Shown here: positions 1-10,499 of the stretch, piece by piece | Layout of the letters: each line of letters starts with the position of its first letter | How positions within the stretch are numbered: position 1 is the stretch's first letter | Source of the DNA: Raffaelea ambrosiae | Lineage: Eukaryota; Ascomycota; Sordariomycetes; Ophiostomatales; Ophiostomataceae | Assembly (NCBI GenBank): GCA_002778195.1 | Contig: PCDI01000002.1 | Span: forward strand, 2,166,859 to 2,230,858 | DNA: 64,000 nt | Direction of reading: 5' to 3' | Notes under the pieces: generated by a model | The model's input: only the letters and a program-made list of their open reading frames with translations | Database searches by the model: none | Told to the model about the DNA's origin: nothing | Translations under genes and position numbers: made by a program

Positions 1-66
1 CTGCTAGCTCTGCTTCCAGCTCTGCTAGCTCTGCTTCCAGCACTGCTTCCAGCTCGGCTTCCAGCA
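1..66 (+). repeat. Ser/Ala-coding degenerate tandem repeat
   Basis: Short near-identical units built on gctctgcttccagc and its gctagc variants run from the window edge. Read in frame 3 they encode alternating Ala-Ser and Ser runs, the low-complexity stalk of the gene that continues to 1362. The repeat probably extends left of the window. Confidence 0.75.
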
Positions 67-1362
67 CGTCATCATCCGGTACTACTTTTGCTGCCCTTGC
101 TGCTCTTGCCATTTTCCAGCACATGCCTTGTAAATCAGACTGGCGAGTGTCACCTCTGTTGGCTCGCTCCTGACTGCTTGTTTTATCACCGTCTTATCTG
201 CACACATCTTTTAGGTAGTGTTTGCACCGCATTGCGCACGTCTGCTAACATTTCCCCAGCCTCTTCTACGTCTTCCGTTCCTTCAACCTCCGGCTCGTCC
301 AGCGTCCCAACCAGCTCCTCGGCCATCACCAGCTCTTCGAGCGTTCCGTCGACCTCGTCTTCAATCACCAGCTCGTCCAGCTCTGTCCCCAGCTCGTCCT
401 CGGCCTCGTCCACGGTGTCCTCCTGCAGCACCACCGTTGTCACCACGGCGACCGCCACGGCCCAGGCCTGTGTCACCGCGCTGCCGACGGCTTGCGAGGC
501 CATCAGCAGCGCCAACGGTCTGGCCATCGTGCCCCTCACCGCGGCTTGCACAGCGGCTCTGGGTCCGTATGCCGTCGGCAACGTCCTGACCTGCGTGTCG
601 TCCACCACCATTAGTCTGACCACCACGGGTGCCAGCGTGGTGGACTGCCTCCTGACCGCCCTCGAGGCCACCTGCATCTCCAGCCTGCCGGACTCGTGCG
701 CGGCGCTGGCCGACGACACTGGCCTGACCCTGGTGACCGACATTGCCACCTGCACCGTGGCTCTGGGGCCGTTTGCCGTCGGCAATGCGGCCCTCTGCCT
801 GAGCACGACCGACATCACGTCCACGACCACCGGCACGAGCATTGTCGACTGTCTGGCCGACGCCCTGGGCATCTCCGCGACCCCGACCACGACCACGACG
901 GCCACCGTGGCCGTGGCCTGCCCGGCTGCCTCGGCCACGCCCTCGTCGACCTGCAGCGTCACCACACCGCCCGACTGCGCCTCGCTGGCGGGCGAGGTCG
1001 GCCTGCAGCTGGTGGTCCAGGCCCCGCTCTGTCTGACCGCTCTGGGCGTCTACGGCGTCGGCAACGTGGCCACCTGCCTGGCCACCGATGTCATCACCAC
1101 CTCGACCACTGGCGACTCCATCCTGTCTTGTGTGCTTGATGCTCTCGAAGCGTCCTGCCCGAGCAGCCTGCCGACGGCCTGCTCGAAACTCGAGACGGAC
1201 ACCAGCGTGGTCGCGATCACGGCGGACATTGCGCTCTGCACCACAGCCCTGGGTCCGTATGCGGCAGGTGATGCCCTCACGTGTCTGTCGACCAGCGACA
1301 TCACGGACTCGTCCGGACCGACCATTGTGTCGTGCTTGGAGTCGGCTCTGGGTCTCTCGTAA
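1..1362 (+). CDS. Ser/Thr-rich secreted protein with four Cys repeats (5'-truncated)
   Basis: The gene starts left of the window. An exon at about 3-129 encodes a Ser/Ala stalk. A candidate intron 130-214 (donor gtaaat, acceptor ttttag, ctgac branch) restores frame into the exon 215-1362, which ends at a TAA. After a second Ser/Thr/Pro stretch come four homologous modules of about 65-70 residues (about 466-670, 670-880, 950-1150 and 1153-1359), the second pair separated from the first by a Thr-rich linker. Each has conserved Cys, a [AT]CxxALGxYxxG core (ALGPYAVGN in the first) and a VDCLxxALE-like end. This looks like an extracellular or cell-wall repeat protein; I do not recognise the family. 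The hydrophobic TTFAALAALAIF stretch just before the intron resembles a GPI-type tail, so the first exon could instead be the end of a separate wall protein. Confidence 0.6.
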   Translation: MLALLPALLALLPALLPARLPARHHPVLLLLPLLLLPFSSTCLVNQTGECHLCWLAPDCLFYHRLICTHLLGSVCTALRTSANISPASSTSSVPSTSGSSSVPTSSSAITSSSSVPSTSSSITSSSSSVPSSSSASSTVSSCSTTVVTTATATAQACVTALPTACEAISSANGLAIVPLTAACTAALGPYAVGNVLTCVSSTTISLTTTGASVVDCLLTALEATCISSLPDSCAALADDTGLTLVTDIATCTVALGPFAVGNAALCLSTTDITSTTTGTSIVDCLADALGISATPTTTTTATVAVACPAASATPSSTCSVTTPPDCASLAGEVGLQLVVQAPLCLTALGVYGVGNVATCLATDVITTSTTGDSILSCVLDALEASCPSSLPTACSKLETDTSVVAITADIALCTTALGPYAAGDALTCLSTSDITDSSGPTIVSCLESALGLS

Positions 1363-1843
1363 GCCAGAAGAAATTATGGCTTTACGATGGGGGGGGAGGA
1401 GGCGAATTTCCAAGGAAATAAATATCTACCCCCCTACAAGGAGAGCAAAGTGGATATCTTGTTGTGATGGAAAGTATTATCCATGTATGGGGAAGGGTAG
1501 TCCTTGTATTTTTCTTTGTTCTTTTTTTCCTATTTCTCTTTTTTCGATTCTTTCCAGGTAGCTTTGAGGTTGTAGGGTTTCTGTAACCACATTCGTTCTT
1601 TTTTTTCTTTTTTCAGGAACATCTACTTTTTTTTCTCCTTTTTGTCACTTTACACATTTCGACTTACGGGAAGGCGTGACATATTTCTTCGTACTGTCTT
1701 TTTTTCCATGCCACATTTTTCTAGCAGCTTGTACGTTTTCATACCGGCTTGCTTGGCTGAACAATTTGGCAACTAACAACGGAACTACTCCCAATGTACA
1801 CATCACGCCTTGCTCTCCTCACGGTCGAGAACTACTCACACAT
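1363..1843. other. Spacer between converging 3' ends
   Basis: T-rich on the plus strand, with several long T runs at 1500-1650. It lies between the stop of the repeat protein and the stop of the carotenoid oxygenase on the other strand. It probably holds both 3' UTRs; I see no gene. Confidence 0.6.
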
Positions 1844-3746
1844 TCACGAATTGCTCTTGTGGATGCCGTGGAATCCAAAGCCAACAGCGAAGCCCACCTC
1901 GGCGCGACCAAGCTCTTTCATGGTCGTTGCGTCCAAGCACAGCAGATAGCTCTTCTCTGCGGGCCCGTCCAGCACCACAGACAGCACGACGCCGTCATCT
2001 TCTGCGGTGCCACCCGGCCGCGGCAGGAAGATCGGCTCGCCCGGAGCATGGCCCGGCGGCCCAACCCAGATGAGCGACGCGCGGGTGTCCATGTCTGCCT
2101 TGGCCAGGGCGTCGGCGAGGACGCTTCGCCCACGGCTGCTGGTGCTGTAGACGTAGCGGGCGCGCTGGGTGAAATAGCCGGGGTGGATTGTGGGCAGTTC
2201 GCCGGTGTGGGGCGCCCGTATGGCCTGGAGCTTCTCGGCCGGCCGCACCGTCGACGTCCTCTGCAAGTCGGCGGGCAGCGCGAGCCGGTACCGCGACAGA
2301 GAGGCCACGCAGGTGTCCGCCTTGGTCGGGTCGCCGAAGAACCGGGCCGCCGCGCCGTTGCGGTTCAGGAGGACGTCGTAGTACAGGCTGAAAATGAAGT
2401 CGGTGGAAGGGTAGTCGACGACGTCGCAGACAATGCTGGTGCGGCCGTCCGCGGCCGTCTCTTCGTGGGCGTTGACGCTGTGGAAGAAGAAGCCGGCGGC
2501 GCTCTCAAACTCGGCCACGACACCGCTCCTGCCGGGCCGGCGGTCGACGACGATCCAGCGCGTCTTCATGGACGGCTGGAAGGGCGCAAAGGAATCCACA
2601 ATGTTGCGCTCCCACAGCACCTTGATTCCGTTCTGCAGGATCCACGTGGAGGGAATGCACAGAATGACAAAGCGGGGGCTCAGAAAGAGGGAGTGGATGT
2701 AGGCCGGGCGGATCGTGGCGCTGCACGGAATGGTCGCCAAAATGTCGGCCCGGGCCGTGGCCATGCGGGCGCGGAAGACGCGGTACACGGACTGTGTGCC
2801 GTACATGTCGAGGTTGACGTTGTACAAGTCGCCCGTGAGGGGGTCGCGCATCGCATGCGAGGCCGTCAGCGCGCCCTTGAGGTCCGGGTGAAGACTCTCT
2901 TGCGTGGCGTGGCCGATGGGCTCCAGCGTGGCCGGGTCGATCTGGCGCATCAGGTTGAAGTCGGTCGTCACCCAGACCGAGTCGGGCAGCTTGGTGTGGT
3001 GGCCCACGGCGCCGCCCCCCGTCTTGGGCACGGCGGGCGGCGGCAGCTGGTGCGGCTGTCCCTTGTTGTCGTACTCGACGCTGCGGATGCCCGGCAGGTC
3101 GGCGAAGAGCACCACGTTGACGTTGTCGTGCTGGCGCGCCTGGGGCGAGCTGGGCGAGATGGCGAGTTTGAACGTGCTCATGAACTTCCCCATGAAGCCG
3201 AGGCAGGGGTCCCGGCGCTGGCCAAACGAAAATTGCCCGTCCGGGCCCTTTTCCTGAATCGTCTGGACCAGTGTCTCGGACTGCCGCCTCGACGAGTAAA
3301 AGACCCGGACGGCGTCGCCCTCCTCGGCGGGCGGCACGATCTCAAAGCGGTGGGTCTGGGCAATGCCGTCGAACCAGTGCGAGAGGTAGTGGGTGCCCTT
3401 GGGCGTGTTCTCAATCTTGCACTGGCCGGGGCCGGTGCGGTACAAGTTGCCGGCCGCCCATGCTGGGATGTCGCCGACGACACGGATCTCAATGGGCGTG
3501 CGCTCCTCTCGGAGGCCGTCAAACTGCGTTTCGCGCGAGTTAGCATGCGGTTTCCAGCCACAATTGCAGTACAATCTGCGGACGTACACCGGCGTCATTG
3601 GGCCAATCGCCTTGCGCCAAGGCTTGAAAATGCTCCCAGGCATCTTTGGTGTCGGCCTCCTCGTCGGCCTCAGTACGGAGGATGGTCTCCTTGGAGTATA
3701 CTGTCTGATTGGCTGTATCGTTGGGTATGCTGCTTGTCTTTGCCAT
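1844..3746 (-). CDS. cao-2: Carotenoid cleavage oxygenase, torulene dioxygenase-like
   Basis: Two exons, 3746-3588 and 3523-1844, with intron 3524-3587 (donor gtacgt, branch gctaac, acceptor cgcag), give 612 residues. The splice joins WPNDAG to FDGLREER, the usual N-terminus of fungal Cao-2/CarT enzymes. Family marks are LYRTGPG, HWFDG, then the iron-ligand His contexts SHAMRDP, YIHSLF, FHSVNAHEE and GFGFHG near the C-terminus. All four expected His are present, so the enzyme should be an active non-heme Fe(II) dioxygenase. Cao-2/CarT cleaves torulene to beta-apo-4'-carotenal on the way to neurosporaxanthin. No carotenoid synthase, desaturase or opsin gene is in the window. The start at 3746 was chosen because it has G at -3 and +4; another in-frame ATG lies at 3794. 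Confidence 0.9.
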
Positions 3747-5069
3747 CGCAGAGAGGAGGTTGCCGTCCTGTCGAAGAGAAACAGGAAAGTCCATGCACGT
3801 TTCTACTCTTGGGTGTGTCCTTTGCGGAAAGAGGGATTCTGCGCAAGATGGCTTTGGCAGAGAAGTGCGCGGGCAAGTAACATATCCTGCGAGAGTCAGG
3901 GATACATCCCTGTATTTATAGCGAGGAAGGATGTGGCCATGCCTTAGCTGCTATCAATAGTCTGGAGAAGCGGCAGTAGAAACCATCCGATGGAGAGGCC
4001 TTCTTTCAGCGAACTGGCCCTATCCCAGCCAGCCCTGCACAAGGGCTCAAATCTGCTCATGGCCACTCCAGATTGTGTCTATTTTGCTTACATTCGTGGT
4101 GTTTGCCGTCTTACAGGCTCGTTGTGTTCACCAGTCAGAGATAAGGCAATTGCAACCTAAGCTCACCCCAGTGTTCATGGAAATCCCGGCTCCACCAATG
4201 GCAATGGGCATCCGTTGCGAATGCGAGGCGGGGCCGGGGGCGGGTGGACGGCTACCACGCGGATGTGGCAAACGACGCTACGACTAATACAGAGTTAGGG
4301 TCATACTGCGGGCACCGTAGTGGCTCTAACGGAAGCTTCTTTGGTGGGTAGCTTGGCTGCAGAAAGAGCGACCCGTAATCCCCCCGCGTCCATATGCCTT
4401 CCCCAGTCGGCAAGTCGATATGCTGTGTGGCATGGGCTCTCCTCGGGATCTTGCTCGCCGAAGCTCACGGGCTTTGAGCGGATGCGGCCTTGGCTCCCCA
4501 AAGAAGTCCCAAGGCAGCCACAAAAATGTGACGGGAGAGCGACACACCTGACCCTACCGCCTGTTTTGGACGAGAAAAGCTGATCATATTACGCCGGATT
4601 ATGAAGAGTAGGGTGTCTGATTACGCCGGGCTTATTAAGAGTAGGGTGTCCGCAAAACAATGCCGAGGCTGAGACTGCATCGCTCTATGACGGATAGTGA
4701 TCATGGTGATCCCGAGCCGTCTTTCGAGTCTTCTTGGTCCAGTGTCCCCGGGGCTGCCTTCCTTGATCCTTCCACCAAAGACGGTGCTCAATACTCGTCA
4801 TGCTTTTTGATGTATTCGGAAGATTTATTAGGCACTAAGTTTTCCTGTTGGGGATATACGTCTTTCTGTGCTTTTCTGCGAATGGAACTCGGCGAGAGGC
4901 TTACACCTAGCCAAAGCTCAGACACACCACAGGCACTGTTCCTAGACTCGACAGCAGTGCTTCAAAGGTGTCGTTAACCTCTATCCCCTGCCAACTGTAC
5001 TCAAAAGATCGCCCGAATTCCATCATTATAATTATAAGATTCAAACTGCATGCCATAATAATTGGGTTG
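3747..5069. other. 1.3 kb intergenic region
   Basis: Contains the promoter of the carotenoid oxygenase (reading left) and the 3' flank of the mucin-like gene at 5070. Only short unrelated open frames are present, with no family motif. A two-copy tandem repeat lies at 4588-4652. Confidence 0.6.
4588..4652. repeat. Two-copy direct repeat of about 32 bp
   Basis: Copies at 4588-4619 and 4620-4652 share attacgccgg, then a variable tt/ct-rich middle, then aagagtagggtgtc. They abut directly. The function is unknown. Confidence 0.8.
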
Positions 5070-5785
5070 TCAACTTTGTCGTGTCCCGTCGCTATCTGCA
5101 GGGATGGGAGGTGCCGGACTTCCTGGTAGCTCATGGTGAACAGGGGGCTCGGACGACATCTGGGAGGCCATCACTGCCTGTCCGTCTTTTTCCTGGATAA
5201 TGACAACTTCACGGCCGCCTAGTTCGGATGCCGTTATCGGCAGCAATAATCGAACGGCGGCCATGGCCCGTCTTCTTTGTACCGCAAGGAATACAGCAGC
5301 TATGAGAAGAGCAACGTACGGCCTGGCACGTCTTCGGGGGTCTCGACTACTACAGTCGGAGACGGCGTCGACGACGGCGATGCTGCTGCGGATGATGTTC
5401 CGACGCCCGGGCCGCTGACAGATCGCGTTGGGACGGAGCTACTCCGACTATCCGTCTCTGCGTCGCTGTTTCCGGATGTGGTAGTTGTTGGTGTATTGGG
5501 GGCCGCAGTGGTCACAGCGGAAGTGGAGGGACTTGGGCCGGTGGCAGAAGCAGACTCGGTGGGGCTCTGCGTTGAGGTCTGTAAAGAATCACAATAGGCA
5601 ACGAATTTGGCAAACTCTTCGATAACCGGGCCGGATACATCTGGCCCGTAGGCTGTCGCACAGTCATAGCAGGTCTTATACAATGTGCTGTAGTCGGACT
5701 GAGAGTCACACAGGCTGGGCGTCAGCCCCGTGTTTTCGGCTGCGGCATAAGCATTGTCTGTATGGGCAACGTGGGCAGTCAACAT
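5070..5785 (-). CDS. Single-pass mucin-like surface protein, junction unresolved
   Basis: From ATG 5785 one frame encodes a short N-terminus, a Cys-bearing segment (SLCDSQSDYSTLYKTCYDC), then a Ser/Thr/Pro-rich stalk, and stops at 5300. A second frame, overlapping it and ending at 5070, encodes a hydrophobic stretch (ALLIAAVFLAV) followed by QRRR and a tail with ELGG, EKDG and VHHELPG, the usual layout of a membrane anchor plus cytosolic tail in fungal sensor/mucin proteins. Joining them needs an intron of length 3n+2 or a frameshift; I found no fully convincing splice pair. No strong signal peptide follows the ATG, so a further 5' exon is possible. Function not assignable beyond a wall/surface protein. 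Confidence 0.5.
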
Positions 5786-7019
5786 AACAAGCAAAACGCG
5801 TCAGTACTAGGCAATGTCCATCAAACGAGCATGGGGTTGATGGAACTGTTGAACTGACTGCAAACGACGAAGCACGCTGTGGGAGTGGTGTTGTACCTGG
5901 GCACGATCATGATGAAGAATATGAGAAAAGCGCAATCGGCACAATGCTCCAAGTAAGGAGTAGAAAAACCATTTGGAAGAAATGGGGGGCTATCAAATGG
6001 AGAGTGGTTGTTATTCTGGCTCCCCTGGCCGTCACACTTGAATTGGGATGTTGGTGACTGCATTTGTTGTTGGCTGGGCATATGTATGTCTTCCAAGTCT
6101 GACCAATGAGCAACGGTCGGCGCTGTCTGATGCCCTGTCAAACCCCTGTCTGTCGCCCGCAACTCTTTTTTGTTCTTCCGGAACAGGAAAGGATTGGGAG
6201 GAATGACAGGGAACACCCAGTGGATCAAATCGGGTGTGATCCTGCAGGACCCAATTGGCATTGCTGCCGCTGCTGTTGACAGGGAACAACGACGCACGCC
6301 AGTCCCCCCCGTATGCGGAGACAGCGTGTTGTACTGTAGTATGTATGGTCACAAGGCCCCAAACCAACGTCGCGGCTGGTCGACTTGCAAAGCAAAAAGC
6401 CAACGTCGTCGAAGGAACCAATTTTGGACTGGCTGCATTTCCATGCCAGGACGTGCATGGCCGTCGACGCAAGTGTGACCGCTGTAACGGCAGCTGTCCT
6501 TGTGGACTGACGGCAACCTATAGAAGCAGTATGGTGCCAGGGTCTGTGCGTCCGGGTTGGCCGCAGCTGCCCTCTTAAGATACTCGGTGGCACAGCTGGA
6601 AGGAAAGTTGTGCTTTGCCTCGGCAGCGTCGATTGTGCAGAATGCGAGGACTAATTGCTACATGGACTGTACCTTGGGAAGCAAGGCTTCCACCAGCGGT
6701 CATCCTTCTTGTCCAGCATTGGCCCATACTTCATCCAAGGCTTCTGCTGCCGGGATAGAGTGTCTTGAACTGTTTTCTTTCTTTATCGAATCGGACCTCG
6801 TCGATTGCATGTTTTATCGCGTCCCTTTGATAGTAGCCCTCCCAATAGCCCTTCCACGATTTTTTTACTTTTTATTTTTATTTTATTTTTCAAAGCCCAA
6901 GTCTTGTGGTGCCAACTGGTTTATCAGTCTCGTCTGGGCTCTCTTTCTCGGAGAACGACTCCAGTCGGCAGCGTAGACAAAATGGTATCTTCCGTTTCCA
7001 TCGCGATGGCCCAGCCGCA
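5786..7019. other. 1.2 kb intergenic region, no gene recognised
   Basis: Upstream of the mucin-like gene and downstream of the Zn2Cys6 factor. Open frames here (for example 5821-6297 and 6225-6593) are short and overlapping and lack domain signatures. A T-rich stretch at 6855-6895 is probably in the 3' UTR of the regulator. Confidence 0.5.
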
Positions 7020-9680
7020 TCACATCATGGGATCCATGGACATATACGAGTCCATGAACAAATAATCTTCCGACAGGCCCATAACCTGCAACAAGTCGGG
7101 GAAGAACATATTCTGTCCGGCAGCCGCACCCTGCAACATCGGGTCCGCGTCCATGGGCAGGGGGTCTGTGGCACCCCACAAGTCTGTAGGAGCCTCTGCC
7201 ACCCCAGAAGTGTCCGGCACGCCGGGCACCATATGCATCGGATCCATGGAGCGGGACTGTGACGACGCCATGGGTCCCCAGGGGTTGTGGAGGTCCGCTG
7301 CCGTTGACGCGGCTAGATCCGCCACCAGAGCTGTGCCCGCACCGCCACCGCCGCCTGCACTTCCCATTGTGTAGGCCTCGACATCATCGGCGGCTCCTGC
7401 GGCCGTTGCGGCCTTGTTGGCCCGGCTCATGTCGGCTGCCCACCGGTCCCGCACGGTTGCCACCATGCGGGCGGCTCGCTGGAACACGTCGTGCGACTCC
7501 ATAGCGGATGCGGTGGTGGTCGTGGTGGTCGTGGTGTCCGTTGTCGTCGAGGAGTGGCGCGGCGCACTGCGCAGCTTGTTGGCAAAGCCGTCGAGGAGGT
7601 CGACGACGTGGAGGCGCTCGCGGACGGCGGTGCGGTCCCACGCCGGCTCGTCGACCATGGAGAGCGCATACAGCAGCATGATGCAGTGGGTGAAGTAGGC
7701 AAAGAAGGCAAAGGGCAGCGAGCAGAAGTCGTCGTTGGGGATGTGGCGGAAGAACTCCCAGAACGAGGCGATGGACTCGACGCAGCGCTCGAGGCTGGCG
7801 ATGCGGGCAAAGTCGACGGTGCTGGAGACGCCGGTGGTGGGACCGCCGACATGGGCATGGGTCCGGCTGGCACCGGGGATGCCGGCCGGGGTGGCGTGCA
7901 TTCCCGTGCCGCCCGGCACCGGTATGACAGCACTGGCATAGAGCATGGTGTCGACCGTATGCAGGGTGCCGAGGACACCGTCTGTGGGTGGTGGTGGTTA
8001 GTCGAGGAGCGACAAAGGGGGGACAAGGCGGTTCTTGCACAACTTGCTGTGGTTTCTGATTTCCTCGGGAATGCTGGCTTTGACCTCGTTGATCTTGGCC
8101 CGCAGCACCTGCGCTACGTACGGCGGCAGCAGATGGCTGTCCGCCGTGGCGCGGCGCCCCGAGGCGCCGGCATGGGCCATGGACGGGTCCCACAGCTGCC
8201 AGTCGCCATGGTGCATCTGGTCGGCAATGCGCTGCAGGCGCACCTGGACCACCAGGACGTGGTCGAGGGGCGTCTCGGCATGGGCAGCCAGCTCGTGGAG
8301 ATGCTCCTCCATGCGCGGTGTCCATCGCAGGGAGTCGATCCGACGGAGGGCTATGGAGAGGCTGGGACTGTCAGCACCACTAGAACAGGAGAGAACACCA
8401 ATACCTCGCTTCATCAATCCTTTCTGGCACCTACACAGAGGTCAGCATGTAGCACGCCAGCGCGGCCCGGCGGTCTTCCAGGGGTGCCGGCGGCAGCGGC
8501 GGGTCCTGGTCCTGGTGCGGGTACGGGAAGCGCACAAAGCGCGACACCAAGGACCGGCACGGCGTGCCCATCTTGTGCAGGCCCAGGTCGAAGAGCAGCG
8601 AGATGGCCACCTGCGACATGATGGACAGCGTCGGCTTCTCCCGCTTGGCCGCGTAGTGGATCCACGCCATGAACACGAGCACGGCCAGCAGCAGGTCGAT
8701 GCTCTTGCGGCATTCCACCACGAGCCGCTGGGCCAGCAGCCTCCGCAGGTGCGTGCTGCGCGCCCACTGGACCTCGGCCGTGGTGCGGTAGCAGGCGACA
8801 CAGTTGATGGCCAGCCACAGGACGGGGCGGGCGCGGCGGATGTGGGCAGCCGGCACCCCGGGCGGGATGTGCACCAGCGGGAAGTAGGGCAGCATGCCGG
8901 TGCGGAAGGCGCACAGGTTCTCCTCGGCCTCGGCTTCCGAGGGCGCAATGGACGGGTCCAGACCCAGGTCCTGGTCTTCGGGGCTGGCAATCTCGGGACG
9001 CTCCAGCCCGGGGCACATGTGGACCGCCGTGTTCGTGGCCGCGGCGATGGACGACGACGACGGCGAGGTGGAGTCGGGCGTCCGCGGCAGATGGAGCGGC
9101 AGGCTCACCGGGATGGGGCCGGCCGGCGTCGGGGAAGACGACGCCTGTGGAGCTGTGACGGGCGGGTCGCCGTCCAGGGCGAAGGCGGTCTTCAGCAGGG
9201 TGGTGGACTGGCCTTTGTCCGTCGTCGGGTGCGTCGAGGCCGACTCGGAGGCCGCGGCTGGGGCTTCGGTGTCCGGGTTTCGGCCCCTGCCGGCCGCGTT
9301 TCGGCCGGCGGCCACCGCGCTGTTCTGGGCTGCCAGCAGTTCCACGAGCCCGTCCAGCTTCTGCTCCAGCTGGGCCGTCCGCGACAGGCCGGCGCCGGTC
9401 TTCTTGGCAGCGGCAGCCCGGCGCCGGACCGGGATCGAGGGCCGGCAGTCTTTCTTCAATCGGTGGCATCTGGGTTCTTAGCATTGGCAGCCAACACCCA
9501 TGGGGGGGGGACATACGGAAGGACTGCCCACCTTTCACAGCCATTCCCGTCCAGGCGGTAGATGCAGCGGCACTTGGCCCGCGAGCAGTTGGCGCAGGCT
9601 CGTCCATAGGGCGCGGGTGTGCCGTTGGAATCCATGACAGCGGACGCTGTGGCTGCCGCCGTGGCTGACTCGCCAGCCAT
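7020..9680 (-). CDS. Zn(II)2Cys6 transcription factor
   Basis: Exons 9680-9532, 9469-8435, 8379-8039 and 7981-7020 total 2487 nt, i.e. 828 residues. The zinc cluster is split by the first intron: CANCSRAKCRC...GCER joins CHRLKKDC, giving the six cysteines. A Leu-rich segment (LEQKLDGLVELL) follows as a likely dimerisation element. Then come a Pro/Ser-rich linker and the middle homology region (VLWLAINCVACYR, FMAWIHYAAK, LRRIDSLRW). The C-terminus is rich in Met, Asp, Gly and Thr, as in activation domains. Intron 3 (7982-8038) must start with GC, not GT, to keep frame. It lies on the same strand just downstream of the CYP505 gene and could regulate it, but no target site was identified. A second in-frame ATG is at 9635. 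Confidence 0.85.
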
Positions 9681-10499
9681 GTAGGCGTGTTCTGGCGTGT
9701 CTTGCCGGTGACTGCCTGCTGGCCCTGTGGGTGGGAGTGTGCCGCGTGCTGGTTGTCGGGGCCCGCTGTGTGTGTAAACGGGGCAGTCGGGGCCTGTCCT
9801 CCAATCCCGACGGACTGGACTGAGCTCCCGATGGACTTCGGGTTTCGCAAGAGGCAGACGCGCGATTGTACAGATACGCCGACAGCCCGCTACAGAGAGC
9901 TCGCTTTGCTCAATGTGACTCTTTACGGGGACAATCGACGAAGAGAAATGCGTGCTGGGGCATAAGAAACGGGAGATGTAGGGCAAAAGGTCTGCAGGGG
10001 AGCGGGCATTTACACGAGGCGAGACGGTCGGAATTTGGTTGCGAAACTGTAAACTCCGTCCGGCTGCGGGTCTGACGTCACCAATCAAAATCAACGGCTG
10101 GTTCCATTGCGGGCCAGAATCGAGAAGCGCCCTGCCTAGTTGCTTGATGACCGAGGATCCGGGCCAACTTTCCAGGATGTGCCCTACGAGGCTGCCGACT
10201 CACCGGGAAGATTGCATGACAGTCAATGATTTCGTACGCTTGGCAGTCGTATCGACTGAGCCGGATCGTGTTGTCGGACTCGGGCTCACTAGGCCTTGGC
10301 CTTGTAAGTTTGACGGCAGTCTGTATCTTCTTTTCACGTATGTTTTTCACAAGTTCAGCAGAAAATAAGAGGACATGACATAAAGATCATATTGATAAAG
10401 CGTATCGTTCGATTGTTTATTGCTTCCTAGCAGACACACGCTCGATGTCATGGCACATGATTCCCTTCGACTCCCTTCTATTCATCGTCTCTGTCTATC
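9681..10499. promoter_or_regulatory. Promoter region of the Zn2Cys6 factor / 3' flank of CYP505
   Basis: An 819 bp spacer between genes on the same strand. It should contain the 5' UTR and promoter of the regulator starting at 9680 and the 3' UTR of CYP505 ending at 10500. No clear motif stands out. Confidence 0.4.

Noticed and set aside
1676..3880. 734-codon plus-strand open frame
   Set aside because: It lies antisense to the carotenoid oxygenase, whose protein has all family motifs; the plus frame is Arg/Gly/Val-rich shadow sequence.
8035..9561. 508-codon plus-strand open frame
   Set aside because: Antisense to the Zn2Cys6 regulator, which has a correctly spliced zinc cluster.
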